Source of the DNA: JAVJSU01 sp040219275
Lineage (GTDB): Bacteria > Chloroflexota > Anaerolineae > Aggregatilineales > Phototrophicaceae
Assembly: GCA_040219275.1 (NCBI GenBank)
Contig: JAVJSU010000065.1
Coordinates: forward strand, 1 to 11,828
Reading direction: 5' to 3'
Length of the DNA stretch: 11,828 bases
The translations under genes were made by a program, and so were the position numbers. Positions 5,380 to 11,828 of the stretch are shown here, piece by piece (the stretch's first letter is position 1; every line of letters begins with the position of its first letter). The notes beneath the pieces are model-generated. The model made no database searches. It saw only the letters and a program-made list of their open reading frames with translations, and was not told the origin of the DNA.

Positions 5380-6428
5380 TGCAATCCACAAAAGTCAAAC
5401 ACAACTGGTATATTTTCCGACGTGGCAACTTTTCTTACAAACTCGATAGGCGTGTGCTCCCTGTGCTTCTAGCGTTGATAGTGCTTGGTGTCATCATTTT
5501 GATAGGTAGCGTCAGTTATGGCGAATACGACATCAGCCCGCTACAGGTTCTTCAGACCATCCTCGGTTTGGAAGACAACTCACGTTTTCAACTAGTAGTC
5601 TGGCAGTTTCGATTGCCGCGTATTGTCATCTCATTCATGATTGGTGCGGCGTTATCGGTATCTGGAACAATCTTGCAAGGCATCACCCGCAATCCACTTG
5701 CGGATCCCGGCATCCTGGGTGTGACATCAGGTGCATCCCTTGCCGCAGTAGCGAGCATCGTCTGGTTTCGGCTTCCGCCAAACTACTTGCCATTCACGAC
5801 TTTTGCCGGAGCAAGCATCATGGCAGTCTTGATTTATTTGCTGGCATGGAAAGGTGGTAGTTCATCAATTCGCCTCATTCTCGTCGGTATTGGATTAGCC
5901 GCATTTACAAGTGCTATCACGAATATCATGATTGTCTTTGGCGATATTCGGCAGGTACAACAGGCGTATGTCTGGTTAGCTGGAAGTGTTTATGGGCGCG
6001 ATTGGGGGCATGTAAGCTCAATAACGCCCTGGTTGCTCGTCCTGCTACCAGTAGCAATTTTGCAGGCACGCCAACTCAACACACTGAGCTTAGGTGATGA
6101 TACAGCAAAAGGTCTGGGCGTAAATGTTGAATTACAACGCGGGATTTTACTCTTAACCAGTGTCGCACTTGCGGCAGTTTCAGTTGCGGTAGCTGGTACA
6201 GTCGGTTTTGTCGGATTGGTCGCACCACATATCACACGGCGGCTGGTGGGTCCGGCACATGAGGGCTTGATTCCGGCATCTGCCCTACTCGGTGGGGTGC
6301 TGGTGATGTTCGCTGACCTTGTGAGTCGCTTTGTCATCGCACCATCTGAACTACCTGTTGGCATTGTCACAGCGATGATTGGCGCACCGTATTTTATGTA
6401 TTTACTTTATCGTAATCGCAACAAGTAA
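5379..6428 (+). CDS. FecCD-family siderophore ABC transporter permease 2
   Basis: Second half of the permease, 349 aa. The frame is open further upstream (from 5229), but the start at ATG 5379 is chosen because it overlaps the stop of permease 1 as TGATG. That is the normal coupled arrangement, and translation from 5229 would read 50 residues of out-of-frame permease 1. The family motifs recur: FRLPR (77-81), ILQGITRNPLADPGILGVTS, GTVGFVGLVAPHITRRLVG, and ELPVGIVTAMIGAPYFMYLL at the C-terminus. Roughly ten hydrophobic helices are expected. The N-terminal 25 residues are basic (KVKHNW, FRRGNFSYKLDRR), fitting the cytoplasmic side. The two permeases probably form a heterodimer with a dimer of the ATPase encoded downstream. 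It is followed by an 11-nt gap to the ATPase gene. Confidence 0.92.
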   Translation: MQSTKVKHNWYIFRRGNFSYKLDRRVLPVLLALIVLGVIILIGSVSYGEYDISPLQVLQTILGLEDNSRFQLVVWQFRLPRIVISFMIGAALSVSGTILQGITRNPLADPGILGVTSGASLAAVASIVWFRLPPNYLPFTTFAGASIMAVLIYLLAWKGGSSSIRLILVGIGLAAFTSAITNIMIVFGDIRQVQQAYVWLAGSVYGRDWGHVSSITPWLLVLLPVAILQARQLNTLSLGDDTAKGLGVNVELQRGILLLTSVALAAVSVAVAGTVGFVGLVAPHITRRLVGPAHEGLIPASALLGGVLVMFADLVSRFVIAPSELPVGIVTAMIGAPYFMYLLYRNRNK

Positions 6429-6439
6429 AGGACGCATTC

Positions 6440-7276
6440 ATGACGACGATTTTAAAAGTCGATAAGCTCTCGCTGACTTACGATGGCAAAACCATCATTG
6501 TGCATGAGCTTGATTTGCAAATCAAAGCGGGCAGTATCACCGCACTTGTCGGAGCAAACGGCTGTGGCAAATCAACTCTCTTGCGTGGATTATCACGTTT
6601 GTTATCGCCCAAAACAGGGTCAGTCCACCTAGAAGGAGAGGATGTTCACCGGATGAAGGCAAAGATGCTCGCACAAAAACTAGGCATCTTACCGCAATCC
6701 CCCGTTGCACCGGAAGGCTTGACCGTTCATGAACTCGTTGCACAGGGGCGCTATCCGCATCAAAACTGGTTTCAGCAGTGGAGCAAAGAAGATGAGGCTA
6801 TCGTACAGGAGGCACTACAAATCACCAATCTCACCATGTTCGCTGACCGTCCGGTAGATGCGCTGAGTGGCGGGCAACGGCAACGGGCATGGATCGCAAT
6901 GGCACTCGCACAACAAACACAGCTTTTGTTACTTGATGAGCCAACAACCTATCTTGACCTTGCCTATCAACTGGATGTACTCGATTTGCTCGATGAACTC
7001 AATAAGCAGGGGCGTACGATTGTCATGGTTCTCCATGATCTCAATCAAGCCGCACGTTACGCCGATACGATGGTTGCCCTGCGGGGTGGACAAATTGTCG
7101 CACAGGGGACACCGGAACAGGTCATGACGACGGATAATCTCAAACAAGTGTTCGGACTGAACGCACGGGTTATCCGTGACCCTGTTACCGATACACCGAT
7201 GTGCGTACCGATAAGCCGTCGCCGCGTTCAACGCGAAATTGAACCTGAGATCAGAATTGCAGAAAAAGTCTCATAG
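6440..7276 (+). CDS. FecE/FepC-type siderophore ABC transporter ATP-binding protein
   Basis: Cytoplasmic ATPase of 278 aa that powers import through the two FecCD permeases. All nucleotide-binding elements are intact: Walker A GANGCGKST (38-46), Q-loop at Q86 (ILPQSP), the family-typical AQGRYPH (101-107), signature LSGGQRQR (142-149), Walker B LLLLDEPTTYLD (162-173) and the switch histidine H199 (VLHDLNQA). A C-terminal tail of about 30 residues (VCVPISRRR and on), slightly longer than minimal members, is charged. AAGGA at 6428-6432 overlaps the previous stop and gives a good RBS for ATG 6440. The gene completes the transporter. Directly after it come a broken binding-protein fragment and two candidate iron-release genes. 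Confidence 0.93.
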   Translation: MTTILKVDKLSLTYDGKTIIVHELDLQIKAGSITALVGANGCGKSTLLRGLSRLLSPKTGSVHLEGEDVHRMKAKMLAQKLGILPQSPVAPEGLTVHELVAQGRYPHQNWFQQWSKEDEAIVQEALQITNLTMFADRPVDALSGGQRQRAWIAMALAQQTQLLLLDEPTTYLDLAYQLDVLDLLDELNKQGRTIVMVLHDLNQAARYADTMVALRGGQIVAQGTPEQVMTTDNLKQVFGLNARVIRDPVTDTPMCVPISRRRVQREIEPEIRIAEKVS

Positions 7277-7282
7277 TCGTAA

Positions 7283-7552
7283 GTCTCCATTCACGCGCAC
7301 TCTGCACCTTTGAGCTTAGAAGCATTGCAAATTCTGGATGCTGACTGGTTATTTGTCGGAACGTTAGAAGATGTCGGCGATGCTGTCGAAGCACTCACAG
7401 CAGTCTTTGATAACCCCTTGTTCCAACAACTTGAAGTTGTCCAAAATGAGCAGGTTGTGGTTGTTGATGGCTCAATCTGGACAAGCATTGGAGGCCCCTT
7501 AGCCGCACATCTTGTCCTTGAAGTTGTCGAAGAAAATCTTGCAGGAGAGTAA
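7283..7552 (+). pseudogene. C-terminal fragment of a second siderophore-binding protein
   Basis: The open frame from 7283 to the TAA at 7550-7552 encodes PLSLEALQILDADWLFVGTL, then a stretch up to DNPLFQQLEVVQNEQVVVVD and GSIWTSIGGPLAAHLVLEVV. This is the last quarter (about 80-90 residues) of a FecB/FepB-like C-lobe: a strand naming the target residue, PLWxxLxAVxxGxVxxVD, then a W..GGP-starting final helix. The signal peptide and the whole N-lobe are missing. No ATG exists; the first possible starts are TTG codons (7310) without a Shine-Dalgarno sequence. The sequence differs clearly from the corresponding part of the protein at 3343-4338 (which has FVQNEHAYWLGADIWLFGGP), so it is not a recent duplicate of it. 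It most likely remains from a deletion that fused the end of the operon's ATPase region to the tail of another binding-protein gene. Confidence 0.7.
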
Positions 7553-7554
7553 GC

Positions 7555-7854
7555 ATGTATAAAGCACAAGCTATCGTTGAAACAGCGAAAGCATCACGCT
7601 ATCTCAAAGCACTTTGTAATCATTTTGACCGCAAAGTGACAGCCGAATACGATGATAATCACGGCAATGTCGATTTTGGTTTTGGAAATTGCCAGATGGT
7701 AGCTACCGAAAATACGCTATCCATTAGTATTCAAGCAGATGACGAAGAACAATTCGCACAGGTGAAGTTTGTCATTGCTGACCATCTTGAACGCTTCTCC
7801 GGTGATGAAGCACTCAAATCTGAATGGGTCGCTGGCATTTCGCCAACCGAATAA
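7555..7854 (+). CDS. DUF2218 domain protein
   Basis: A small cytoplasmic protein of 99 aa that is the whole DUF2218 domain: the N-terminal A.VETAKASRYLKALCNHFDRKV, then EYDDNHGNVDFGFGNCQM, a strand LSISIQADDEEQF and the helix KFVIADHLERFSGDEALKSEW. Length is normal for a stand-alone member. The biochemical role of DUF2218 is not known to me. It is usually found near siderophore-uptake and siderophore-reduction genes, which matches its place here. The start ATG 7555 has AGGAG (7543-7547) 7 nt upstream, inside the end of the binding-protein fragment, which it follows by 2 nt. It probably acts with the following ferredoxin-like protein on imported ferric chelates; that is inference from context. 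Confidence 0.85.
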   Translation: MYKAQAIVETAKASRYLKALCNHFDRKVTAEYDDNHGNVDFGFGNCQMVATENTLSISIQADDEEQFAQVKFVIADHLERFSGDEALKSEWVAGISPTE

Positions 7855-7919
7855 ATTTGTATACGGGCAGTTTGTCGAAATTGGATAACTGCCCATTTCA
7901 ACAACTTATAGGGGCAAAT

Positions 7920-8915
7920 ATGACCGAACAACTCACACAGACAAAAAGCTTTTGCAATCTACTCGCCATTGAAAAAGGAGTTGACCCTGTCGGTAGTGCG
8001 GGTAATTTTGAAGATGCTCTCGTTGTTGAAATGCCGCTTCCATGGAAGTACAGTTTTAAAGAGATGGATTTGCCAGAAGAAATCGTGACTCTGCTTGAAT
8101 TATGGTTAAAACGCTATCAAGAAACAGGCGTTTATGGTCATCGCCCCTTATTAATTGCGCCGGATGCCGACTATAGCAAAGATGGTTTTCGACGTGTCAT
8201 GTTTTTCAGCACGCCACAGGGATTGTTTTCTGAGTATCCCAAGACTGAATATCTTGTGCCGATTGACAAAATGGGTGCGTTAATCTGGGCATGGTACGAA
8301 ACCCCCGAAAATTTACCCCAATATGAAGACTATCGCCAGACAGAGAATGATAGCGTGCGTGATATTCTGGTCTGCACACACGGTGCAGTTGATGTTGCCT
8401 GTGCCAAATTTGGATACCCACTTTATAAACATCTGCGCGATAATGTGGCTGTTAGCGATACTCGTATCTGGCGTGTTTCGCATTTTGGTGGACATCTCTA
8501 TGCCCCAACCTTAATGGACATGCCCAAAGGGGATTACTGGGCGTATGTGGATAACAACATTGGTGAGCAAATTGTTCGGCGCGAGGGTGATGTTCAAGAC
8601 TTGTATAATCATTATCGTGGTTGGTCAGGGCTGAAGATGGGCTTCCTGCAAGCTCTGGAACGGGTTTGTCTAATACGGGAGGGGTGGCAGTGGCAAGCAT
8701 TGACGAAACGAGGCGAGATACTAAAAATAGATGATAGTGATGAGCCACAATGGGCAGATGTTCGGCTCTCGTACATGACCCCGAATAATATTTTACGCAG
8801 CTATCAGGCTCATGTTCGTATAAAGCAGATGATTATGAGCAATCCCTCTAGCAATGATGAGAGGCAATATCCTTATCCACAATACGTTGTAAATGAGATT
8901 GAGCATCTTACATAA
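7920..8915 (+). CDS. Sucrase/ferredoxin-like (Suc_Fer, COG4759) protein with C-X8-C / H-X3-H cluster motif
   Basis: This is a 331-aa soluble protein of the Suc_Fer family, thioredoxin-fold proteins named after an early misassignment as sucrases. CTHGAVDVAC (152-161) gives C152-X8-C161, and SHFGGH (187-192) gives H188-X3-H192. This is the pattern of the yeast Apd1/Aim32 proteins, in which two Cys and two His hold a non-Rieske [2Fe-2S] cluster. CAKFGYPLYKHL and FAP-like LYAPTLMDMP are further family marks, and the N-terminal SFCNLLAIEKG segment matches the usual start. ATG 7920 is chosen over the upstream frame opening at 7824, which overlaps DUF2218; GGGG at 7911-7914 with 5 nt spacing serves as RBS. 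No membrane segment is visible. Following DUF2218 and a complete siderophore transporter, a role in one-electron reduction of ferric siderophore is attractive but inferred. No typical FAD-type siderophore-interacting protein is present in the window. Confidence 0.87.
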   Translation: MTEQLTQTKSFCNLLAIEKGVDPVGSAGNFEDALVVEMPLPWKYSFKEMDLPEEIVTLLELWLKRYQETGVYGHRPLLIAPDADYSKDGFRRVMFFSTPQGLFSEYPKTEYLVPIDKMGALIWAWYETPENLPQYEDYRQTENDSVRDILVCTHGAVDVACAKFGYPLYKHLRDNVAVSDTRIWRVSHFGGHLYAPTLMDMPKGDYWAYVDNNIGEQIVRREGDVQDLYNHYRGWSGLKMGFLQALERVCLIREGWQWQALTKRGEILKIDDSDEPQWADVRLSYMTPNNILRSYQAHVRIKQMIMSNPSSNDERQYPYPQYVVNEIEHLT

Positions 8916-9075
8916 ATATAGCGCCATCTGCACTGAGAAACCTACAGCTATCCTTGCTCTGAATTATTGTTTCACAATCCCGTAAAACTGGAATTTCCTC
9001 ACTTTATGTAGAATCGGGATAGTAAGCGCATTCATCTGGCACATTATGACCTGTTTTTAGCTCAACCGCTGATGG

Positions 9076-9111
9076 CTGAGATACTAAAGGTCTTTTATAC
9101 CTGAGTCTCAG
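9076..9111. repeat. Nested inverted repeat
   Basis: CTGAGA (9076-9081) and TCTCAG (9106-9111) form a perfect outer arm. AGGT (9088-9091) and ACCT (9099-9102) form an inner arm around CTTTTAT. The two arms are separated by short unpaired bases. It could fold as an imperfect RNA stem-loop or act as a protein binding site. There is no T-run on the + strand after it; on the minus strand no obvious gene would use it. Confidence 0.35.
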
Positions 9112-9207
9112 AAAAATAGCTTTAATGATACAACTAGCAATAAGCGTAGCTTATGGTCATACCTCTGTTAGCGAACTAAATATTCTCAGTGATCATGATG
9201 AAAACCA

Positions 9208-9236
9208 TTGTTCAAGTGAGGTCGTTTTTGTATTAC
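9208..9236 (+). promoter_or_regulatory. Candidate promoter of the ABC exporter gene
   Basis: TTGTTC (9208-9213), 17 nt, then TATTAC (9231-9236) has optimal spacing, with 3/6 and 4/6 consensus matches. It would give a leader of about 40 nt before ATG 9282. This suggests the exporter has its own transcript, but the boxes are weak. Confidence 0.35.
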
Positions 9237-9281
9237 ACTAAATATTGGGTGTGTTAACCATTCCTCGAATAAGGATAATCC

Positions 9282-11039
9282 ATGGATCGCTTTTTCAGCG
9301 CAATAAAACAACTCTCACCATATCTCAAACCGTATCGCTATCATATGTTAATCGTCATCCTCAGTTCCATGACTGTTGTCGGCATGGGATTGGTCAGTCC
9401 GTCACTAGTGCGCGAGTTGGTCGCCCGTGCCAATGAAACAGGTGGACTAACCCAGACGCTTATTCTTACATTTGGTGCCATAATGCTGGGTGCATATTTG
9501 CTCCAAGCCGTTGGACGCTTTCTCAAATCATACGTTGCGCATCTCATGGCATGGAATATCGTCAGTGATATACAAGCCGATTTATACGAACATCTACAGA
9601 CGCTGTCCCCGAGCTTTTATACCAATCGTCAGACAGGCGAACTGATGTCGCGGGTGACCGGGGATACCAACGATCTCGAGCCAATGATTGCCCATAGCCT
9701 TCCCGATCTGTTCGTGAATACCTTGATGATCATTGGCGTTTGTGGTGTTCTATTTTCGATCAATTGGCAGGTGGCGTTGATGGTACTCGTTCCGCTACCC
9801 ATATTAATGGTTGTCGTCCGCCGCTTTGCGTCGATGGAGCGTGAGAAATTCCGCAACGCACTCAAAATGCTCAGTGAATTACGAGCGAAGGTACAGGATA
9901 ATTTGTCGGGTATGAAAGAAATCCAGATATTTGTACGTGAACATGCCGAAAGTGAAACAATTCGTATCCTTGCCAAAAAAGCCACCGATGAACGTCTGTC
10001 CGCGCTTCGCCATCAGGCATTGGTTCCGACCTTCGTTGAACTCACGGCAGGAATCGGCATGGTACTCATTATCACGATTGGTGGAACCTTCGTATCAAAT
10101 AACACCATGTCTATCGCTGATCTAATTGCATTTATCCTCTATCTGGGAATGCTCTATCAGCCAATCTTGCAATTGGCTTATATGAACGAAGGTCTACAGC
10201 TCTCAATCGCTGGTATGCAGAGCGTGACCGAAATTATGGAACTCACCTCGGATGTTGATGATCCCGAAGATGGGTTGAATCCAGACCGTATTGAAGGTCA
10301 CGTCAGCTTCAACAACATTCATTTCAAATACGAGAACGCTATTACCGTCATCGAAAATGTTTCCGTTGATATCGAAGCCGGACAAACATTGGCGTTAGTC
10401 GGTCCAACCGGAGCGGGTAAATCCACTTTAACCGGATTGGTCGCCCGCTTTTATGACCCCAATCAAGGTAGCCTCAAAATCGATCATATCGATGCGCGTC
10501 AGTATCGACTGAAAGCATTACGTCGTAGCGTGAGTATGGTCTTGCAAGATGTTTTCTTATTCTACGGTACGATATTGGATAACATACGCTTCAGCAAACC
10601 CTCCGCTACGGATGAAGAGATCATACAATCCGCTAAGATGGCACGCGCCCACGATTTCATTATGAGCCTGCCCGAAGGTTATCAGACGATGGTGGGTGAA
10701 CGCGGGGTGCGTCTGAGTGGTGGGCAAAAACAACGCCTGTCCATCGCCCGTGCACTCCTCAAAAATGCGCCGATTCTCGTTCTGGACGAAGCCACTAGCA
10801 GTGTTGATACACAGACCGAAGCCGAAATTCAAGAGGCACTCGACCACTTGATGAAAGGGCGTACCTCGATTGTCGTTGCCCATCGGTTATCCACAGTTCG
10901 TAACGCAGATAAGATCGTCGTATTGGATAACGGACGCGTGATCCAAACGGGAACTCATGACTCTTTGCTCAAGCAAAAAGGGCTGTATCAAGACTTGTAC
11001 AATCGCCAGGTTGAAGACGCGAGTTCTACTGCGTCATAA
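9282..11039 (+). CDS. MsbA/LmrA-type ABC exporter, fused TMD-NBD half transporter
   Basis: This is a complete 585-aa half transporter. The type IV exporter membrane domain (ABC_membrane, about residues 15-310) has around six helices, for example HMLIVILSSMTVVGMGLV, ILTFGAIMLGAYLLQAVG and AGIGMVLIITIGGTFV. It also carries the family motifs SPSFYTNRQTGELMSRVTGD and GMKEIQIFVRE. The ATPase domain (about 340-575) is intact: Walker A GPTGAGKST (374-382), Q-loop Q422 (VLQDVFLF), signature LSGGQKQR (478-485), Walker B ILVLDEATSSVD (498-509), and H-loop H534. Catalytic E503 is present, so it should be an active exporter. No second half-transporter gene is adjacent, so it is probably a homodimer. ATG 9282 has AAGGA with 6 nt spacing. 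Substrate is unknown: lipid, drug or peptide export are typical. Because it lies next to an iron-uptake operon, export of a siderophore or other metallophore is possible but unproven. Confidence 0.92.
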   Translation: MDRFFSAIKQLSPYLKPYRYHMLIVILSSMTVVGMGLVSPSLVRELVARANETGGLTQTLILTFGAIMLGAYLLQAVGRFLKSYVAHLMAWNIVSDIQADLYEHLQTLSPSFYTNRQTGELMSRVTGDTNDLEPMIAHSLPDLFVNTLMIIGVCGVLFSINWQVALMVLVPLPILMVVVRRFASMEREKFRNALKMLSELRAKVQDNLSGMKEIQIFVREHAESETIRILAKKATDERLSALRHQALVPTFVELTAGIGMVLIITIGGTFVSNNTMSIADLIAFILYLGMLYQPILQLAYMNEGLQLSIAGMQSVTEIMELTSDVDDPEDGLNPDRIEGHVSFNNIHFKYENAITVIENVSVDIEAGQTLALVGPTGAGKSTLTGLVARFYDPNQGSLKIDHIDARQYRLKALRRSVSMVLQDVFLFYGTILDNIRFSKPSATDEEIIQSAKMARAHDFIMSLPEGYQTMVGERGVRLSGGQKQRLSIARALLKNAPILVLDEATSSVDTQTEAEIQEALDHLMKGRTSIVVAHRLSTVRNADKIVVLDNGRVIQTGTHDSLLKQKGLYQDLYNRQVEDASSTAS

Positions 11040-11420
11040 CCAGAGAACAACACCGTGACCATACTATTTACAGGTTCACTGACTCACGCTGATATCCTAG
11101 CGAGCTAAGTGATGAAGAATGGAAGTGTAAACGACGATAGAAATGTTGCCGTCGGTGATTATGTGGTACCTATCTTCATCAAAATTCCATACTTCTAATA
11201 AGCTGTTTGAAAAGCATGGATTGCTCACCAAATTAGGGTTTTTTTGGCGATTTCCAACGCATAAATATCCTAAATTCAATGGCAATGGCGCGATCTAGAA
11301 AACTATTTTTACTTCTCGAATAGCTTCTAAAGCTAATGTATTCGGTAAGCTTCAAAATCCACCCACTCCCAATTTTATAAACTTGTTTAACCTCTATAGT
11401 CCATAAAATTTTTGTCCGCA
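11040..11420. other. AT-rich region without a recognisable gene
   Basis: About 380 nt follow the exporter. Two minus-strand frames lie here, 11285-11097 and 11433-11233. They overlap by about 50 nt in different frames, so together they could be the remains of one frameshifted gene (ending DGNISIVVYTSILHHLAR). Neither has a good start, RBS or recognisable motif, and the base composition is markedly AT-richer than in the genes. A short perfect dyad TAGCTT-CTA-AAGCTA lies at 11321-11335. No T-run terminator for the exporter stands out. Confidence 0.45.
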
Positions 11421-11422
11421 GG

Positions 11423-11690
11423 TTAGCCTTCAATTCTCACAGCACGCCCATAATTCATCCGTGCCTGCTCAAAGTCGAAATTCGACTCACGGTAGATCAA
11501 TCGCTGGTTGAGATACTGTTCTGGTGTATTGGTTACAGGATTATATGGCTCGAAAATCTGCACGCCATGTCGTTTGCCAACGTAAAAGTATCGGCGACGT
11601 TTCAGGTCTCCATCACGTCGCCCGACCTTACGTAGATAATTATTACAGGCATGAAACGGGTCAATTTTCGAGTGGTTTTGTTTTGTGAAG
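11423..11690 (-). pseudogene. 3' part of an unrecognised minus-strand gene interrupted by an IS200/IS605-type element
   Basis: On the minus strand a frame enters from the insertion-sequence side and reads FHACNNYLRKVGRRDGDLKR, then RRYFYVGKRHGVQIFEPYNP, followed by TPEQYLNQRLIYRESNFDFE and QARMNYGRAVRIEG to a TAA at 11423-11425. The composition (basic, aromatic, well balanced) looks like real protein, and codon use resembles the rest of the window. The frame remains open back through the IS hairpin to an ATG at 11761, but that ATG lies inside the transposase gene, so the start is artificial. The natural 5' part is probably on the far side of the element, outside the window. Alternatively, this may be an old gene remnant unrelated to the insertion. 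I do not recognise the family. Confidence 0.45.
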
Positions 11691-11697
11691 TAAAGAA

Positions 11698-11717
11698 CCC
11701 CGCAGCAAGCTACGGGG
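11698..11717 (-). repeat. Subterminal hairpin of IS200/IS605-type element (right end)
   Basis: CCCCGCAGC (11698-11706) and GCTACGGGG (11709-11717) form an imperfect palindrome with one C.A mismatch and a 2-nt loop. On the minus strand it lies 3 nt after the transposase stop. This is where IS200/IS605 elements carry the subterminal hairpin recognised by the Y1 transposase. The minus strand continues with TTCTTTAC, so the cleavage site is probably within the next ~12 nt (to about 11686). Such elements have no terminal inverted repeats and make no target duplication. The GC-rich stem is not followed by a long T-run, so a role as terminator is secondary. Confidence 0.65.
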
Positions 11718-11720
11718 CTT

Positions 11721-11828
11721 TTAATCCCATAATTCGAGCTGTCGTGGTTTATCACTGTCATCTTGATATCGGATATAGCGTTTTATGATTTCCGCGGTCA
11801 CATTATCACCAACGCTTCTTACAAAGTA
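11721..11828 (-). CDS. IS200/IS605-family transposase (Y1-type TnpA), C-terminal end, partial
   Basis: The minus strand from the window edge reads YFVRSVGDNVTAEIIKRYIR, then YQDDSDKPRQLELWD and TAA (11721-11723). YYVGxVGxVxxxxIxxYIxxQ is the typical final segment of REP/IS200-type tyrosine HUH transposases, which transpose as single-stranded circles. The catalytic HUH and tyrosine residues lie upstream, beyond the window, so whether the gene is intact cannot be judged. The stop is followed at once by the element's hairpin, as in other members. Confidence 0.65.
   Translation of the reverse strand, partial: YFVRSVGDNVTAEIIKRYIRYQDDSDKPRQLELWD

Larger units (their letters stand above)
8916..9281. 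other. Non-coding region between the iron operon and the ABC exporter
   Basis: This stretch of 366 nt has no credible gene; a 63-codon frame at 9245 overlaps the exporter start and is a shadow. It holds a nested inverted repeat at 9076-9111, a weak promoter at 9208-9236 and the exporter RBS AAGGA (9271-9275). No strong terminator with a T-run is visible for the upstream operon, although TTTTT at 9055 lies in a weak structural context. Confidence 0.5.

Noticed and set aside
5990..6370. Minus-strand frame of 126 codons inside permease 2
   Set aside because: Antisense shadow of a conserved membrane protein; Ser/Thr/Pro/Arg-rich translation without family features.
7824..7919. Upstream extension of the Suc_Fer frame
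   Set aside because: It overlaps the DUF2218 end and lacks an RBS; ATG 7920 matches the family N-terminus.
11041..11080. Terminator after the ABC exporter (GTGACC ... GGTTCAC)
   Set aside because: The stem needs a bulge, has a 12-nt loop and no T-run.
11698..11717. Intrinsic terminator for the minus-strand transposase
   Set aside because: The stem is imperfect and followed by only a short T stretch (TTCTTT); its place and form fit the IS200/IS605 subterminal hairpin better.

Overview
The window looks like an accessory-rich segment of a bacterial chromosome with moderate GC. The organism is most plausibly a member of the Chloroflexota (Anaerolineae-like). That is an inference from protein style only: the substrate-binding protein has a signal peptide without a lipobox and a Thr/Pro/Ala/Glu-rich tail, and the window carries ISL3-type and IS200/IS605-type transposase ends. 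There is no rRNA or other marker gene, so the taxonomy is weak.

Layout. Positions 1-~145 hold the last 37 codons and the end of an ISL3-like transposase. Positions 390-2642 carry a small + strand cluster: a regulator with two MerR-type DNA-binding domains, an unrecognised 166-aa protein, a drastically shortened VOC (glyoxalase/bleomycin-resistance fold) gene, and an intact VOC gene with an extra helical C-terminal region. The three junctions downstream of the regulator share a repeated module. It runs from the stop codon of one gene to the ribosome binding site of the next, with CTCCA and a TA..AT box held exactly 17 nt apart. Positions 2643-3342 hold a short ORF, a good intrinsic terminator, a tandem 24-bp repeat and the regulatory region of the next operon.

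Positions 3343-8915 are the main functional unit, a siderophore-type iron uptake operon. Its genes encode a secreted/periplasmic binding protein, two FecCD-type permeases (the second overlapping the first in TGATG), a FecE-type ATPase, the orphan C-terminal quarter of a second binding protein, a DUF2218 protein and a sucrase/ferredoxin-like (Suc_Fer, COG4759) protein. The Suc_Fer protein has the C-X8-C ... H-X3-H pattern of the bis-histidinyl [2Fe-2S] Apd1 family. The likely logic is import of a ferric chelate by the ABC transporter, then release of iron in the cytoplasm, with the Suc_Fer protein and DUF2218 as candidate reductive partners. No siderophore biosynthesis gene is visible.

Positions 9282-11039 encode a complete MsbA/LmrA-type half-size ABC exporter with its own leader. 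Positions 11040-11828 are AT-rich and decayed. They hold minus-strand ORFs without recognisable family, and at the right edge the 3' end and subterminal hairpin of an IS200/IS605-family element on the minus strand, which seems to have inserted into a minus-strand gene.

I did not find a CRISPR array, tRNA or rRNA, or a clearly unprecedented system. The most original signals are the DUF2218/Suc_Fer pairing in the iron operon, the repeated intergenic module at 1131-1923, and the internally deleted VOC gene.
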